Notes under the pieces: generated by a model
Seen by the model: only the letters and a program-made list of their open reading frames with translations
Database searches by the model: none
What the model was told of the DNA's origin: nothing
Part shown: positions 17,591-25,856 of the stretch, piece by piece
Numbering within the stretch: the first letter of the stretch is position 1
How the letters are laid out: each line of letters begins with the position of its first letter
Assembly: GCA_001673575.1 (NCBI GenBank)
Contig: LZME01000045.1
Location: forward strand, 1 to 40,789
Source: Mycolicibacter heraklionensis
GTDB taxonomy: Bacteria; Actinomycetota; Actinomycetes; Mycobacteriales; Mycobacteriaceae
DNA length: 40,789 nucleotides
Direction: 5' to 3'
Position numbers and translations under genes: made by a program

Positions 17591-19056
17591 TGACACTTCT
17601 GATTGCGCTTCCACTGCTGGCACCGGTGCTGGCAGCACTGTGCTCGGCGATGCTCGGCTGGCGCCGGTTCAGTTCCGCCGTCACGGTGATGTCTGCGCTG
17701 ACCATCTTCGGATGCGGTGTCGCCTTGGCCGTACGGATCGGCGACGGGACCCATCTGGCGCTGAATGGCCTGTTGCGGGCCGATGCACTGTCGGTGACGA
17801 TGCTGATTGTCATCGGTGTCGTCGGCAGCCTGGCCACCTGGGCGAGCATCGGCTACGTCGACGCCGAGTTGGCTTGTGGACACACCGATGAACGCGGCGC
17901 ACGGTTGTACGGCATCCTGACTCCGGCGTTCTTGGCAGCGATGGCTCTTGCGGTGTCGGCCAACAACATCGGCGTGGTGTGGATCGCGGTGGAAGCCACC
18001 ACGGTAGTCACCGCGTTTCTGGTCGGGCACCGCCGCAGCCGGGCCGCCCTGGAGGCCACCTGGAAATACGTCATGGTGTGTTCGGTGGGCATCACAATCG
18101 CGTTCCTGGGCACCGTGTTACTGCATTTCGCCGCGCTGCATGCCGGGGCGGGCGCTGAGGACGCGCTGGACCTCGACGTGCTGGCCGCCCATGCCAGTGG
18201 GCTCGACCCGGCGGTGACCCGTTTGGCGGGCGCGCTGCTGTTGATCGGCTACGGAGCCAAGATGGGCTTGGCGCCGTTTCACACCTGGCTCGCCGATGCG
18301 CACAGTCAAGCCCCGGCTCCTGTTTCGGCGTTGATGAGCGGGGTGCTGCTGTCCGTCGCGTTCTCGGTGCTGATCAGGATCAAGCCGATCATCGATGCCG
18401 CGGTGGGTCCGGCGTTTCTGCGGACGGCACTGCTGGCCGCCGGTTTGGTGACACTGCTGATCGCTGCGCTGCTGCTCACCATCACGACCGATCTCAAACG
18501 GATGCTGGCCTATTCATCGATGGAGACGATGGGCCTGATCGCCGTCGCCGCGGCGGCGGGCACCCAGCTGGCGATCACCGCGCTGCTGCTGCACGTCCTT
18601 GCTCACGGTGTCGGCAAGACGGTGCTGTTCCTCGCCGGCGGGCAGTTGCAGGCCGCCCACGGCACCACCGCGATCGGCGAGATCTCTGCGGTGTTCGGGA
18701 GGTCACGGTTGGTCGGTGGCGCGTTCGCCGCCGGGATGGTGGTCCTGCTCGGTTTGCCGCCGTTTGCCATGTTCGCCAGCGAGGTGGCGATCGCGATCTC
18801 GCTGGCCGACGCGCGTCTGGCGTGGGCCCTCGGTCTGGCACTGGTGGCGCTGGTGGTGGCGTTCGCCGCCCTGCTGCGCAATTCCGGCCGGCTGCTGCTG
18901 GGCACCCCGGACGCCGGTACCCCGGCGATCCGGGTACCGGTAACGGTTGCGGGCGCGCTGGTGGTCGGGGTGCTGCTCTCGTTCGCCCTAGGAGTGACCG
19001 CCGGCCCGCTGACCGACTTGTTCGAGGCCGCCGCAAGCCAACTCGGAGTCCGCTGA
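17590..19056 (+). CDS. hycQ: HyfF/NuoN-like proton-pumping membrane subunit (HycQ)
   Basis: The product is 488 residues, equal to M. tuberculosis Rv0086. Start and upstream stop share one base (TGATG). This is a second antiporter-like subunit with GYGAKMGLAPFHTWLADAHSQAPAPVSALMSG, TITTDLKRMLAYSSMETMGL and VLAHGVGKTVLFLAGGQL. The channel lysines (GAK, DLK, GK) are retained. The complex therefore has two antiporter-type channels, one more than a minimal HycC-type complex. Confidence 0.95.
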   Translation: MTLLIALPLLAPVLAALCSAMLGWRRFSSAVTVMSALTIFGCGVALAVRIGDGTHLALNGLLRADALSVTMLIVIGVVGSLATWASIGYVDAELACGHTDERGARLYGILTPAFLAAMALAVSANNIGVVWIAVEATTVVTAFLVGHRRSRAALEATWKYVMVCSVGITIAFLGTVLLHFAALHAGAGAEDALDLDVLAAHASGLDPAVTRLAGALLLIGYGAKMGLAPFHTWLADAHSQAPAPVSALMSGVLLSVAFSVLIRIKPIIDAAVGPAFLRTALLAAGLVTLLIAALLLTITTDLKRMLAYSSMETMGLIAVAAAAGTQLAITALLLHVLAHGVGKTVLFLAGGQLQAAHGTTAIGEISAVFGRSRLVGGAFAAGMVVLLGLPPFAMFASEVAIAISLADARLAWALGLALVALVVAFAALLRNSGRLLLGTPDAGTPAIRVPVTVAGALVVGVLLSFALGVTAGPLTDLFEAAASQLGVR

Positions 19057-20534
19057 TGGAGCCGATCACCAGCACCCAGCCGGTCACCGGCGATGAGTTG
19101 ATCGATACGGCCACGGCTCTGCTGGCCGACGGGTTCCGGCTGGCACTGATGGCCGCTCACGATGACGGCGACACCCTGCGGGTGGTGTACCTGTTCCTCG
19201 CCGGCCGCCCGGATCGCCGCAGGGAGCTGACCCTGACGGTTCCAGCGGACGCCCCGGCGATCCCCTCGCTGGCCCGGCTGTCTTTTCAGGCCGGCCGATT
19301 CGAGCGCGAGATGCTCGATCTGTACGGCATCACCCCGGTCGATCATCCGCAGCCGCGCCGCCTGGTACGGCACGCGCATTGGCCGCAGGGTTGGCATCCG
19401 ATGCGCAACGATGCCGGGCCGCCCGGCGACTTCGTTGCGGCGGACCACTTTCCCTTCCTGACCGTAGACGGTGCCGGGGTCTACGAGATCCCCGTCGGCC
19501 CGGTGCACGCCGGTCTGATCGAGCCGGGTCACTTCCGGTTCTCGGTGGTCGGCGAATCGGTGCTGCGACTCAAGGCGCGACTGTGGTTCGTCCACCGCGG
19601 GATCGAGCGACTCTTTCAAGGCCGGCCCGCCCTCGCTGCGGTGGACCTGGCCGAACGGATCAGCGGTGACACGTCTGCCGGTCACGCGCTCGCGCACAGC
19701 CTGGCCGTCGAGGACGCTCTCGGTGTCGAGCTGCCCGATCCGGCGCATCGGCTGCGCGCGCTGCTCGTCGAGCTCGAGCGCCTCTACAACCACGCCGCCG
19801 ATCTGGGTGCCCTGGCCAATGATGTGGGCTTCGGCCTGGCCAACGCACATGCCCAGCGCGTCCGCGAACTGGTGCTGCGCATCAACGCGCAGGTGACCGG
19901 GCACCGACTCTTGCGCGGGGCGATCAGGCCCGGAGGTGTCGTGCTGCAAGCGCTTCCGGACCCGGACCGGCTCCAAGAGCTGGCTGATGACATCGCCGAG
20001 ATCGCCGAGCTGACGTTGGGCAACTCGGTGATCTATGACCGGTTCGCCGGCACCTCGATATTGCACCGCGACGACGCGGTCGCATTGGGTGCGCTGGGCT
20101 ACGTGGCTCGGGCCAGCGGGGTTGTCACCGACGCCCGGCTCGACCACCCGACCACGGAACTACCGGTGACCGAGGTGGCGGCGAGCGCCGGGGATGTACT
20201 GGCGCGCTACACCGTTCGCCGCGATGAGTTCGCGGCCTCGGTGGCCCTGTGCCGCAACCTGATCGACAGTCACGACGGACCGCTCGATATCCGAGCGTCC
20301 GTTTCGGCGTCGACGGGCCCGCGTAGCGGGATCGGCATCGTCGAGGGCTGGCGGGGCAGCATCGTGCACCGGGTGGAGATCGGAGCCGACGGCGTCATCG
20401 GCCGCGCGAAGATCGTGGATCCGTCCTGGTTCAACTGGCCGGCGCTGCCGGTCTCGATGACCGACACGATTGTCCCGGACTTCCCGCTGACCAATAAGAG
20501 CTTCAACCTGTCCTACGCGGGAAACGATCTATAG
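19056..20534 (+). CDS. hycE: HycE/NuoCD-like large subunit lacking the NiFe ligands
   Basis: The product is 492 residues, equal to M. tuberculosis HycE (Rv0087). The N-terminal ~125 residues are the NuoC-like domain (SFQAGRFEREMLDLYGI, then HPMRND). The rest is the NuoD/HycE fold: PGHFRFSVVGESVLRLKARL, FVHRGIERLF, then LERLYNHAADLGALANDVGF. In [NiFe] hydrogenases the nickel site is CxxC near both ends. Here the first motif position reads ERISGDTSAGHA (from residue 200) and the last reads DPSWFNW, with no cysteine in either. The protein has a single Cys, in VALCRNL. It therefore cannot bind the NiFe centre in the normal way. It may use a quinone-like or unknown substrate. Confidence 0.95.
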   Translation: MEPITSTQPVTGDELIDTATALLADGFRLALMAAHDDGDTLRVVYLFLAGRPDRRRELTLTVPADAPAIPSLARLSFQAGRFEREMLDLYGITPVDHPQPRRLVRHAHWPQGWHPMRNDAGPPGDFVAADHFPFLTVDGAGVYEIPVGPVHAGLIEPGHFRFSVVGESVLRLKARLWFVHRGIERLFQGRPALAAVDLAERISGDTSAGHALAHSLAVEDALGVELPDPAHRLRALLVELERLYNHAADLGALANDVGFGLANAHAQRVRELVLRINAQVTGHRLLRGAIRPGGVVLQALPDPDRLQELADDIAEIAELTLGNSVIYDRFAGTSILHRDDAVALGALGYVARASGVVTDARLDHPTTELPVTEVAASAGDVLARYTVRRDEFAASVALCRNLIDSHDGPLDIRASVSASTGPRSGIGIVEGWRGSIVHRVEIGADGVIGRAKIVDPSWFNWPALPVSMTDTIVPDFPLTNKSFNLSYAGNDL

Positions 20535-20556
20535 CGTCTCAGCGCAGAGACCCTGT

Positions 20557-20575
20557 ATGTCAGGATATTTGACAT
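20557..20575. promoter_or_regulatory. Inverted repeat overlapping the MarR start codon, likely operator
   Basis: ATGTCA and TGACAT form perfect 6-base arms around a 7-base centre (GGATATT). The right arm overlaps the ATG at 20574. Size and position fit autoregulation by the MarR protein. No Shine-Dalgarno is visible before this ATG, so a leaderless transcript is possible. Confidence 0.6.
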
Positions 20576-20993
20576 GGATGACGTGGACGTTGCTCCGCTG
20601 GGCTACCTGCTGTACCGGGTCAGCTCGGCGCTGCGCCCCCAGGTGACCGCGGTACTCGGACCGCTGGGGCTGGCGTTGCCCGAATTCGTGTGCATGCGGG
20701 CGCTGTCGTTGCGTCCCGGGCTGTCCAGCGCGGAGCTGGCCCGCCACACCGGCGTCACCCCGCAGGCCATGAACACCGTGCTGCACCGGTTGGAGAACCG
20801 TGGCGCGGTCAGCCGCCCGGAGTCGGTGGCGTCCGGGCGTGCACTGCCGGCGAACTTGACCGAGGCCGGTCGGGACCTGCTGAAGCAGGCCGAAGATGCC
20901 GTACGCGTCGCCGACGGTCGGGTGCTGGCCGCGCTGAGCGCCACCGAACAGCACCGGCTGCGGCAGATGCTGGAGCGAATCGGCGCGGAGTGA
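20574..20993 (+). CDS. MarR-family transcriptional regulator (Rv2887-like)
   Basis: The product is 139 residues, equal to M. tuberculosis Rv2887, which also neighbours amiC. The winged helix-turn-helix is ALSLRPGLSSAELARHTGVTPQAMNTVLHRLENRGAVSRP, with wing ESVASGRALPANLTEAG. The terminal helices AEDAVRVADGRVLAALSATEQHRLRQML form the dimer. Rv2887 is known as a repressor linked to drug tolerance and to induction by salicylate-like compounds. It starts 39 bases after hycE but has its own dyad, so it is probably a separate unit. It converges with amiC, 10 bases apart. Confidence 0.94.
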   Translation: MDDVDVAPLGYLLYRVSSALRPQVTAVLGPLGLALPEFVCMRALSLRPGLSSAELARHTGVTPQAMNTVLHRLENRGAVSRPESVASGRALPANLTEAGRDLLKQAEDAVRVADGRVLAALSATEQHRLRQMLERIGAE

Positions 20994-21003
20994 CTACGCC
21001 GCG

Positions 21004-22434
21004 CTAAGCCCGGGCGGCGATGGTGGGCCAGGGCTTGGCCGCCTCCAGTTCGTAGGCCAGCTCCAGCAGGCGGGCGTCCTGCCCCAGGGGGGCACTGAAC
21101 ATCATGCCCACCGGCAGTCCGGCCGCGGATTCGGCCAGGGGCAGCGAGATCGCGGGCTCACCGGTGGCATTCTGCAACGGCGTGAACGCCACCCAGTCCA
21201 TCAACCGGTCGATGATCTGCTCGTAGCTGGCCGTCGGGTCCAGGTGGCCCACCCGCGGTGTCTCGTGGGCCAGCGTCGGCGTGAGCACGACGTCGTAGTC
21301 GCCGTACAACTTCGACGTATGCCGCCGGCGCACGGTCGCCAGGCGGGCGACCGCCAGCGGCAGCCGGTAGAGGTGGCGGGTGGCATGGCGATCGAGCCCG
21401 AGTGTCAGGTTGTCCAGCCGGGTGCGATCGAAGGTGGGGCCGAACATCCGGCGTCCACCCCTGACCAATGCCGTGGCCAAAAACGCCCAGTAGAGCAGGA
21501 AGTCGTCGGCGAAGTGCGCCGGCACCGGTGGCCGGTCGAGATAGTCGACGCGGTGCCCCAGCTCCTCGAGCAGCGCCGCCGTCTTCAACGTCAGCTCGCG
21601 GATCTCCGCCGACGTCTCGCGCGCGATCGACTGGGTGATCACCGCGATCCGCAGGCGCTGAGCACCCGGTGCCCGGACGTCACCGATGGGCGGCAGCGTG
21701 GTGTTGCGCGAGATCCGTTCCGCCTCTGCGTAAAAGGCGGCAGTATCGCGCACCGAGCGGGTCACCACCCCGTTGAAGACGATCCGCACCGGCATGGCGC
21801 GCAGGTCCTTGTCCAACGGCAGCCGGCCCCGCGAGGGCTTGAGCCCGACCAGGCCGTTGCACGCCGCGGGAATGCGAATGGACCCGCCGCCGTCGTTGGC
21901 GTGCGCGATCGGGACCACACCGGCAGCGACGAACGCCGCCGATCCCGACGACGACGCCGCCGCGGTGTAGTCGGTGTTCCACGGATTGCGGACCGCGCCG
22001 ATCCGCGGATGCTCGGCCGAGGCGCTGAATCCGAACTCGCTCAACTGGGTCTTGCCCAGCGGAATCAGCCCGGTGCTGCGATAGAGCTTGGCGAAGGCGC
22101 CGTCGGCCGCGGCCTGGTGGGGCTGCCAGGCATCGGTGCCCTGCATGGTCGGCATCCCCGCGACGTCGACGTTGTCCTTGATGAACGTCGGCACGCCCTG
22201 GAAGAAACCCGAATACCCGGTGTCGCCACCGTGGCTCTGCCGGGCGGTCTCCCGCGCCCGGTCGAATGCCCGGTAGGCCAGGGCGTTCAGCTGCGGGTTG
22301 ACCGCTTCGGTGCGGGCGATCGCGGCCTCGACCAGCTCGGCGGGCGACACCTCGCCGGATCGGAGCCGTCCAACCAGGCCAACCGTGTCCGATTCACCGA
22401 GCGCATCGTCGCCGAAGGCGTGCACATGTTGCAT
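21004..22434 (-). CDS. amiC: Amidase-signature-family amidase (AmiC-like)
   Basis: The product is 476 residues from the ATG at 22434 (MQHVHAFGDDALGESD). A TTG at 22479 would add 15 residues but touches the terminator hairpin. The amidase-signature triad region is present: Lys in FIKDNVDVAGMPTMQGTD, the Ser-rich loop AASSSGSAAFVAAGVVP and the nucleophile serine in DGGGSIRIPAACNGLVGLKPSRGR. The family hydrolyses carboxamides, and the physiological substrate is not known. Position between the MarR gene and tsf matches Rv2888c (473 residues). Confidence 0.95.
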   Translation of the reverse strand: MQHVHAFGDDALGESDTVGLVGRLRSGEVSPAELVEAAIARTEAVNPQLNALAYRAFDRARETARQSHGGDTGYSGFFQGVPTFIKDNVDVAGMPTMQGTDAWQPHQAAADGAFAKLYRSTGLIPLGKTQLSEFGFSASAEHPRIGAVRNPWNTDYTAAASSSGSAAFVAAGVVPIAHANDGGGSIRIPAACNGLVGLKPSRGRLPLDKDLRAMPVRIVFNGVVTRSVRDTAAFYAEAERISRNTTLPPIGDVRAPGAQRLRIAVITQSIARETSAEIRELTLKTAALLEELGHRVDYLDRPPVPAHFADDFLLYWAFLATALVRGGRRMFGPTFDRTRLDNLTLGLDRHATRHLYRLPLAVARLATVRRRHTSKLYGDYDVVLTPTLAHETPRVGHLDPTASYEQIIDRLMDWVAFTPLQNATGEPAISLPLAESAAGLPVGMMFSAPLGQDARLLELAYELEAAKPWPTIAARA

Positions 22435-22479
22435 GCCGGTGACCTTATCCGACGGACCAGTCAGTTCTGTGACGCCCAA

Positions 22480-22529
22480 ACGAAAATCACCGCCAGGCCC
22501 GAGTGATGGGCGCTGGCGGTGATTTTCGT
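22480..22529 (-). terminator. Strong hairpin downstream of tsf
   Basis: ACGAAAATCACCGCCAG (22480-22496) pairs perfectly with CTGGCGGTGATTTTCGT (22513-22529), 17 base pairs, and the loop adds a GCCC/GGGC stem. It lies 10 bases past the tsf stop and upstream of amiC on the same strand. Minus-strand T-rich sequence at the end of the stem (ATTTTCGTTT) supports intrinsic termination of rpsB-tsf mRNA. Confidence 0.8.
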
Positions 22530-22539
22530 ACGAAGGGAA

Positions 22540-23355
22540 CTAGGCCTGTCCGACCTCGAACCGCGCGAAACGAGTCACGGTCACGCCGGCCTCGTCGAGC
22601 AGCGCCTTGACGCTCTTCTTCGAGTCGGAGACCGACGACTGCTCCAGCAGCACCACGTCCTTGAAGAAGCCGGTGACCCGGCCTTCGACGATCTTGGGCA
22701 GGGCAGCCTCGGGCTTGCCCTCTTCCTTGGCCGTCTCTTCGGCGATGCGGCGCTCGTTGGCCACCAGGTCGGCGGGCACGTCGTCGCGGCTCAGGTACTT
22801 GGCCTTGAGCGCGGCGATCTGCAGCGCCACCGCGTGGGCTGCATCGGTATCCGAACCTGTGTACTCGACCAGCACACCCACGGCCGGCGGCAGGTCGGAG
22901 GCCCGCTTGTGCAGGTAGGTCTCCACGGTGCCGTCGAAGTAGGCGACCCGGCGCAGTTCGAGCTTCTCGCCGATCTTGGCCGACAGCGCCTCGATGGCCT
23001 CACCGACGGTGCGGTCACCGATCTTGGCGCTCTTGAGCTCCTCGACATCGGAGGTCTTGGCCGCCGCGGCGGCGGTGACGACCTCTTCTGCGAGGGCCTT
23101 GAACTCGTCGTTCTTGGCGACGAAGTCGGTCTCGGAGTTCAGCTCAATGAGGGCGCCGCCCTTGGCAGCGACCAGACCTTCGGCGGTGGCACGCTCGGCG
23201 CGCTTGCCGACGTCCTTGGCGCCCTTGATGCGCAGCACCTCGACGGCCTTGTCGAAGTCGCCGTCACTCTCGGCCAGCGCGTTCTTGCAGTCCATCATGC
23301 CTGAGCCGGTGAGCTCCCGAAGCCGCTTAACGTCGGCAGCGGTGTAGTTCGCCAC
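22540..23355 (-). CDS. tsf: Translation elongation factor Ts
   Basis: This 271-residue cytoplasmic protein recycles EF-Tu by GDP release. The N-terminal module is [21 protein letters not shown], with the catalytic TDFV loop in [15 protein letters not shown]. The C-terminal domain ends in [19 protein letters not shown]. Length equals Rv2889c (271). It starts 15 bases after the rpsB stop and ends just before a strong terminator hairpin, so rpsB-tsf is one transcript. Confidence 0.99.
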   Translation of the reverse strand: MANYTAADVKRLRELTGSGMMDCKNALAESDGDFDKAVEVLRIKGAKDVGKRAERATAEGLVAAKGGALIELNSETDFVAKNDEFKALAEEVVTAAAAAKTSDVEELKSAKIGDRTVGEAIEALSAKIGEKLELRRVAYFDGTVETYLHKRASDLPPAVGVLVEYTGSDTDAAHAVALQIAALKAKYLSRDDVPADLVANERRIAEETAKEEGKPEAALPKIVEGRVTGFFKDVVLLEQSSVSDSKKSVKALLDEAGVTVTRFARFEVGQA

Positions 23356-23370
23356 TGTTGTGTGCCTTTC

Positions 23371-24207
23371 CTACGATGCGTCGGTGGTGGTTTCGGTGCC
23401 GGCAGCTGCGGCGTCGGCGTCAGGCGCCGCGGTGGTGGCGCCCGCCAGCAGCTCCTGCTCCCACTCGGCCAGCGGCTCAACCGCTTCGGCCGCGGCCTTG
23501 CCCTCGCCGTTGCCCTGACCTGCCCGGGCCTGCAGCCCCTCGGCCACCGCGGAGGCGATGACCTTGGTCAGCAGCGCTGCCGAGCGGATCGCGTCGTCAT
23601 TGCCCGGAATCGGGTAGTCGACCAGGTCGGGGTCGCAGTTGGTGTCCAGGATCGCGATGACCGGGATACCCAGCTTGCGAGCCTCGCCAACGGCGATGTG
23701 CTCCTTGTTGGTGTCGACGACCCAGACGGCCGACGGCACCTTGGCCATGTCGCGGATACCGCCGAGGCTGCGCTCCAGCTTGTTCTTCTCGCGGGTCAGC
23801 ATCAAGATTTCCTTCTTGGTGCGTCCCTCGAAGCCGCCGGTCTGCTCCATGGCCTCGAGTTCCTTGAGGCGCTGCAGACGCTTGTGCACGGTGGAGAAGT
23901 TGGTGAGCATGCCGCCCAGCCAGCGCTGGTTGACGTAGGGCATCCCGACCCGGGTGGCCTCGGCCGCGACCGACTCCTGCGCCTGCTTCTTGGTGCCGAC
24001 GAACATGATGGACCCGCCGTGCGCGACGGTCTCCTTCACGAACTCGTACGCCTTGTCGATGAAGGTCAGCGTCTGCTGCAAGTCGATGATGTAGATGCCG
24101 TTGCGGTCGGTGAAGATGAACCGCTTCATCTTGGGATTCCAACGACGGGTCTGATGCCCGAAGTGGGCGCCGCTGTCCAGCAGCTGTTTCATGGTTACGA
24201 CAGCCAT
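23371..24207 (-). CDS. rpsB: 30S ribosomal protein S2
   Basis: The product is 278 residues from the ATG at 24207 ([27 protein letters not shown]), with AAGGA upstream. Family stretches include [57 protein letters not shown] and [23 protein letters not shown]. The C-terminal ~50 residues form an Ala/Glu/Thr-rich tail ([12 protein letters not shown] onward), common in mycobacterial S2. It binds the 30S platform. Confidence 0.99.
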   Translation of the reverse strand: MAVVTMKQLLDSGAHFGHQTRRWNPKMKRFIFTDRNGIYIIDLQQTLTFIDKAYEFVKETVAHGGSIMFVGTKKQAQESVAAEATRVGMPYVNQRWLGGMLTNFSTVHKRLQRLKELEAMEQTGGFEGRTKKEILMLTREKNKLERSLGGIRDMAKVPSAVWVVDTNKEHIAVGEARKLGIPVIAILDTNCDPDLVDYPIPGNDDAIRSAALLTKVIASAVAEGLQARAGQGNGEGKAAAEAVEPLAEWEQELLAGATTAAPDADAAAAGTETTTDAS

Positions 24208-24370
24208 GAGTCCATGATTCCTTTTTTGTCGGTTGTCGCCCGGCGTCGGGTGAGGCCGGGCCCTGGTGCCTGCATGAGATGCCGGACCCCTGCTGGGGAC
24301 CACCCGACATCCGGTTGTGGCGCAGACACGCGAAGTCAGCCCGCATAAGCGAACTGCGCAAATGAGTTTA
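24208..24370 (-). promoter_or_regulatory. rpsB leader region with possible promoter
   Basis: This lies between the divergent rpsB and M23 genes. On the minus strand TAAACT (24365-24370) fits a -10 element. It would give a leader of about 150 bases containing two short stems: CCCC/GGGG around AGCA, and CCCG/CGGG around an ACGC loop. Such a leader could carry autogenous S2 control. The remaining part of the gap, 24371-24499, shows only the GAGGTGA (24484-24490) ribosome binding site of the M23 gene. Confidence 0.35.
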
Positions 24371-24499
24371 CACCGTCCGAGCGGGTGGTTTAGCAAGCCT
24401 CGAGGAACGAGAGGCGAAGCTGGAGCCGCCCCGTGAACCAGGTGCTTTGTCCACAGCGGTGACTGGCCCGATTCGGGGCCGCCGAGGTGAACTGGGCGG

Positions 24500-25141
24500 A
24501 TGCGATGCGTGGCGTTGTTGCTGGTCGGCGCCCTTCTGCTGGCCGCGCCGGCGCATGGCGACCCGGTTCGGCTGGATTGGCCGCTGCGGCCGCGCCCGGC
24601 GGTGGTGCGGCCATTCGACGCCCCGCGCCCGGATTGGCAGCGCGGCCACCGGGGCGTGGACCTGGCCGGAGAACCGGGCCAGCCCGTGTACGCCGCCGGT
24701 GCGGGCACGGTGGTGTTCGCCGGACGTTCGGGTGGGCATTCGGTGGTGTCACTGGCCCACCCCGGCGGGTTGCGCACCAGCTACCAGCCGGTGTCGGCGG
24801 CAGTCCGCATGGGTCAGCTGGTGACCGCGGGAGCGCTGATCGGCACCTTGGAGCCCGGCCACGCGGGCTGTGCGGCTTGCCTGCACTGGGGCGCGATGTG
24901 GGGCCCGGCGTCGCGGGCCGACTACCTCGATCCGTTGGGGTTGCTTGCCGCAACACCGATCCGGCTCAAGCCGGTCTCGGGCGGGACCTCGGCTACCGCG
25001 GCGGCAGTCGACGCAGGAAGTCCAGCATGGCGGCGACCACGACATCAGGCTGGTCTCGTTGGACCCAATGTCCAGCCCCGGCAACGACTTTCAGCTCGGC
25101 GTGCGGCATCAGCGCGGCGGCCGCTCGCGCGCGGGCGATAG
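24500..25141 (+). CDS. Secreted M23-family (LytM-like) metallopeptidase (Rv2891-like)
   Basis: The product is 213 residues. A signal peptide ([20 protein letters not shown]) is followed by [18 protein letters not shown], then the M23 domain. HRGVDLAG supplies the HxxxD zinc ligands. The usual HxH near the end is CLHWG, so the first His is Cys, apparently a feature of this actinobacterial subgroup. It may act on peptidoglycan outside the cell or have lost activity. Domain homology ends at about IRLKP (near 24975). The last ~50 residues read antisense through the alpha/beta hydrolase gene, a 149-base tail-to-tail overlap, and may not be under selection. GAGGTGA lies 9 bases before the start. 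Confidence 0.85.
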   Translation: MRCVALLLVGALLLAAPAHGDPVRLDWPLRPRPAVVRPFDAPRPDWQRGHRGVDLAGEPGQPVYAAGAGTVVFAGRSGGHSVVSLAHPGGLRTSYQPVSAAVRMGQLVTAGALIGTLEPGHAGCAACLHWGAMWGPASRADYLDPLGLLAATPIRLKPVSGGTSATAAAVDAGSPAWRRPRHQAGLVGPNVQPRQRLSARRAASARRPLARGR

Positions 25142-25856
25142 GCACGCCGGCATCCCGGTCACCGTGGATGATCAGCGCCGGGCACCGCAGCGACGCCAGC
25201 TGCGCCGTGTAGTCGGTTTTCAGCCGATTCCAGAGCATCTCGTCGTGCTGCCACTGTTCGAACGCGGCGAACCCAGGGTGCTGTGCGGCGGAGATGATCT
25301 CCGCGATCAGCTCGGGGGTGCGTTGGGCTGGATCACGGATCAGCGATTTAAGGCTCCACGTCAGTGCGGCGCGGTTCGTGGCCATCCAGCGGGTGGCGAG
25401 ATCCAGCGCACCGGTGCGCTGCATCGCCCACGCCAGCAGGTGTCGGCCGCCGGCCAGCCGCGGCATCATCCCGTAACTGTCCAACAGCAGTGCCCCGGTG
25501 ACCCGTTCGGGCCGGTCCAGCACGTGCCCGATGGTCAGTGCCCCGCCCAGCGACAACCCACCGATGGCGTACTGATCCAGTCCGACCGCGTCGACGAACT
25601 CCCCCACGTAGGCAACCAGCCGCTGCTGGGTCACCCGCCAGGCGGGCAGCGGGCTCTTACCGCAGCCCGGGTGATCGGGAGCGATGACACGGAAGCCGCC
25701 GGCAGCCAGGCGTGGTCCGACCTCTCCCCAAGACAACTCGGCGCTGTCCGTGCCTCCCCCGTGCAGCAGCACCACGGTCCCAACCGCGTTATCGGGACCA
25801 AAGTCGAGGTAGGAGACCATTCCCGACGGCAATTCGAGAGTTGACCGCACCGTCAC
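24993..25856 (-). CDS. Alpha/beta-hydrolase fold protein
   Basis: The product is 287 residues from the GTG at 25856. Start and xerC stop overlap as GTGA. The oxyanion region is [11 protein letters not shown], the nucleophile elbow is [10 protein letters not shown], the acid lies in [11 protein letters not shown] and the catalytic His in [13 protein letters not shown]. These are the full Ser-Asp-His triad of hydrolases that act on esters, epoxides or C-C bonds. Substrate is unknown. Translational coupling to xerC is probably positional rather than functional. Confidence 0.93.
   Translation of the reverse strand: MTVRSTLELPSGMVSYLDFGPDNAVGTVVLLHGGGTDSAELSWGEVGPRLAAGGFRVIAPDHPGCGKSPLPAWRVTQQRLVAYVGEFVDAVGLDQYAIGGLSLGGALTIGHVLDRPERVTGALLLDSYGMMPRLAGGRHLLAWAMQRTGALDLATRWMATNRAALTWSLKSLIRDPAQRTPELIAEIISAAQHPGFAAFEQWQHDEMLWNRLKTDYTAQLASLRCPALIIHGDRDAGVPIARARAAAALMPHAELKVVAGAGHWVQRDQPDVVVAAMLDFLRRLPPR

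Noticed and set aside
13209..20534. Functional [NiFe] formate hydrogenlyase
   Set aside because: The large subunit has none of the NiFe cysteines, and no formate dehydrogenase, ferredoxin subunit or hyp maturation gene is present in the window.
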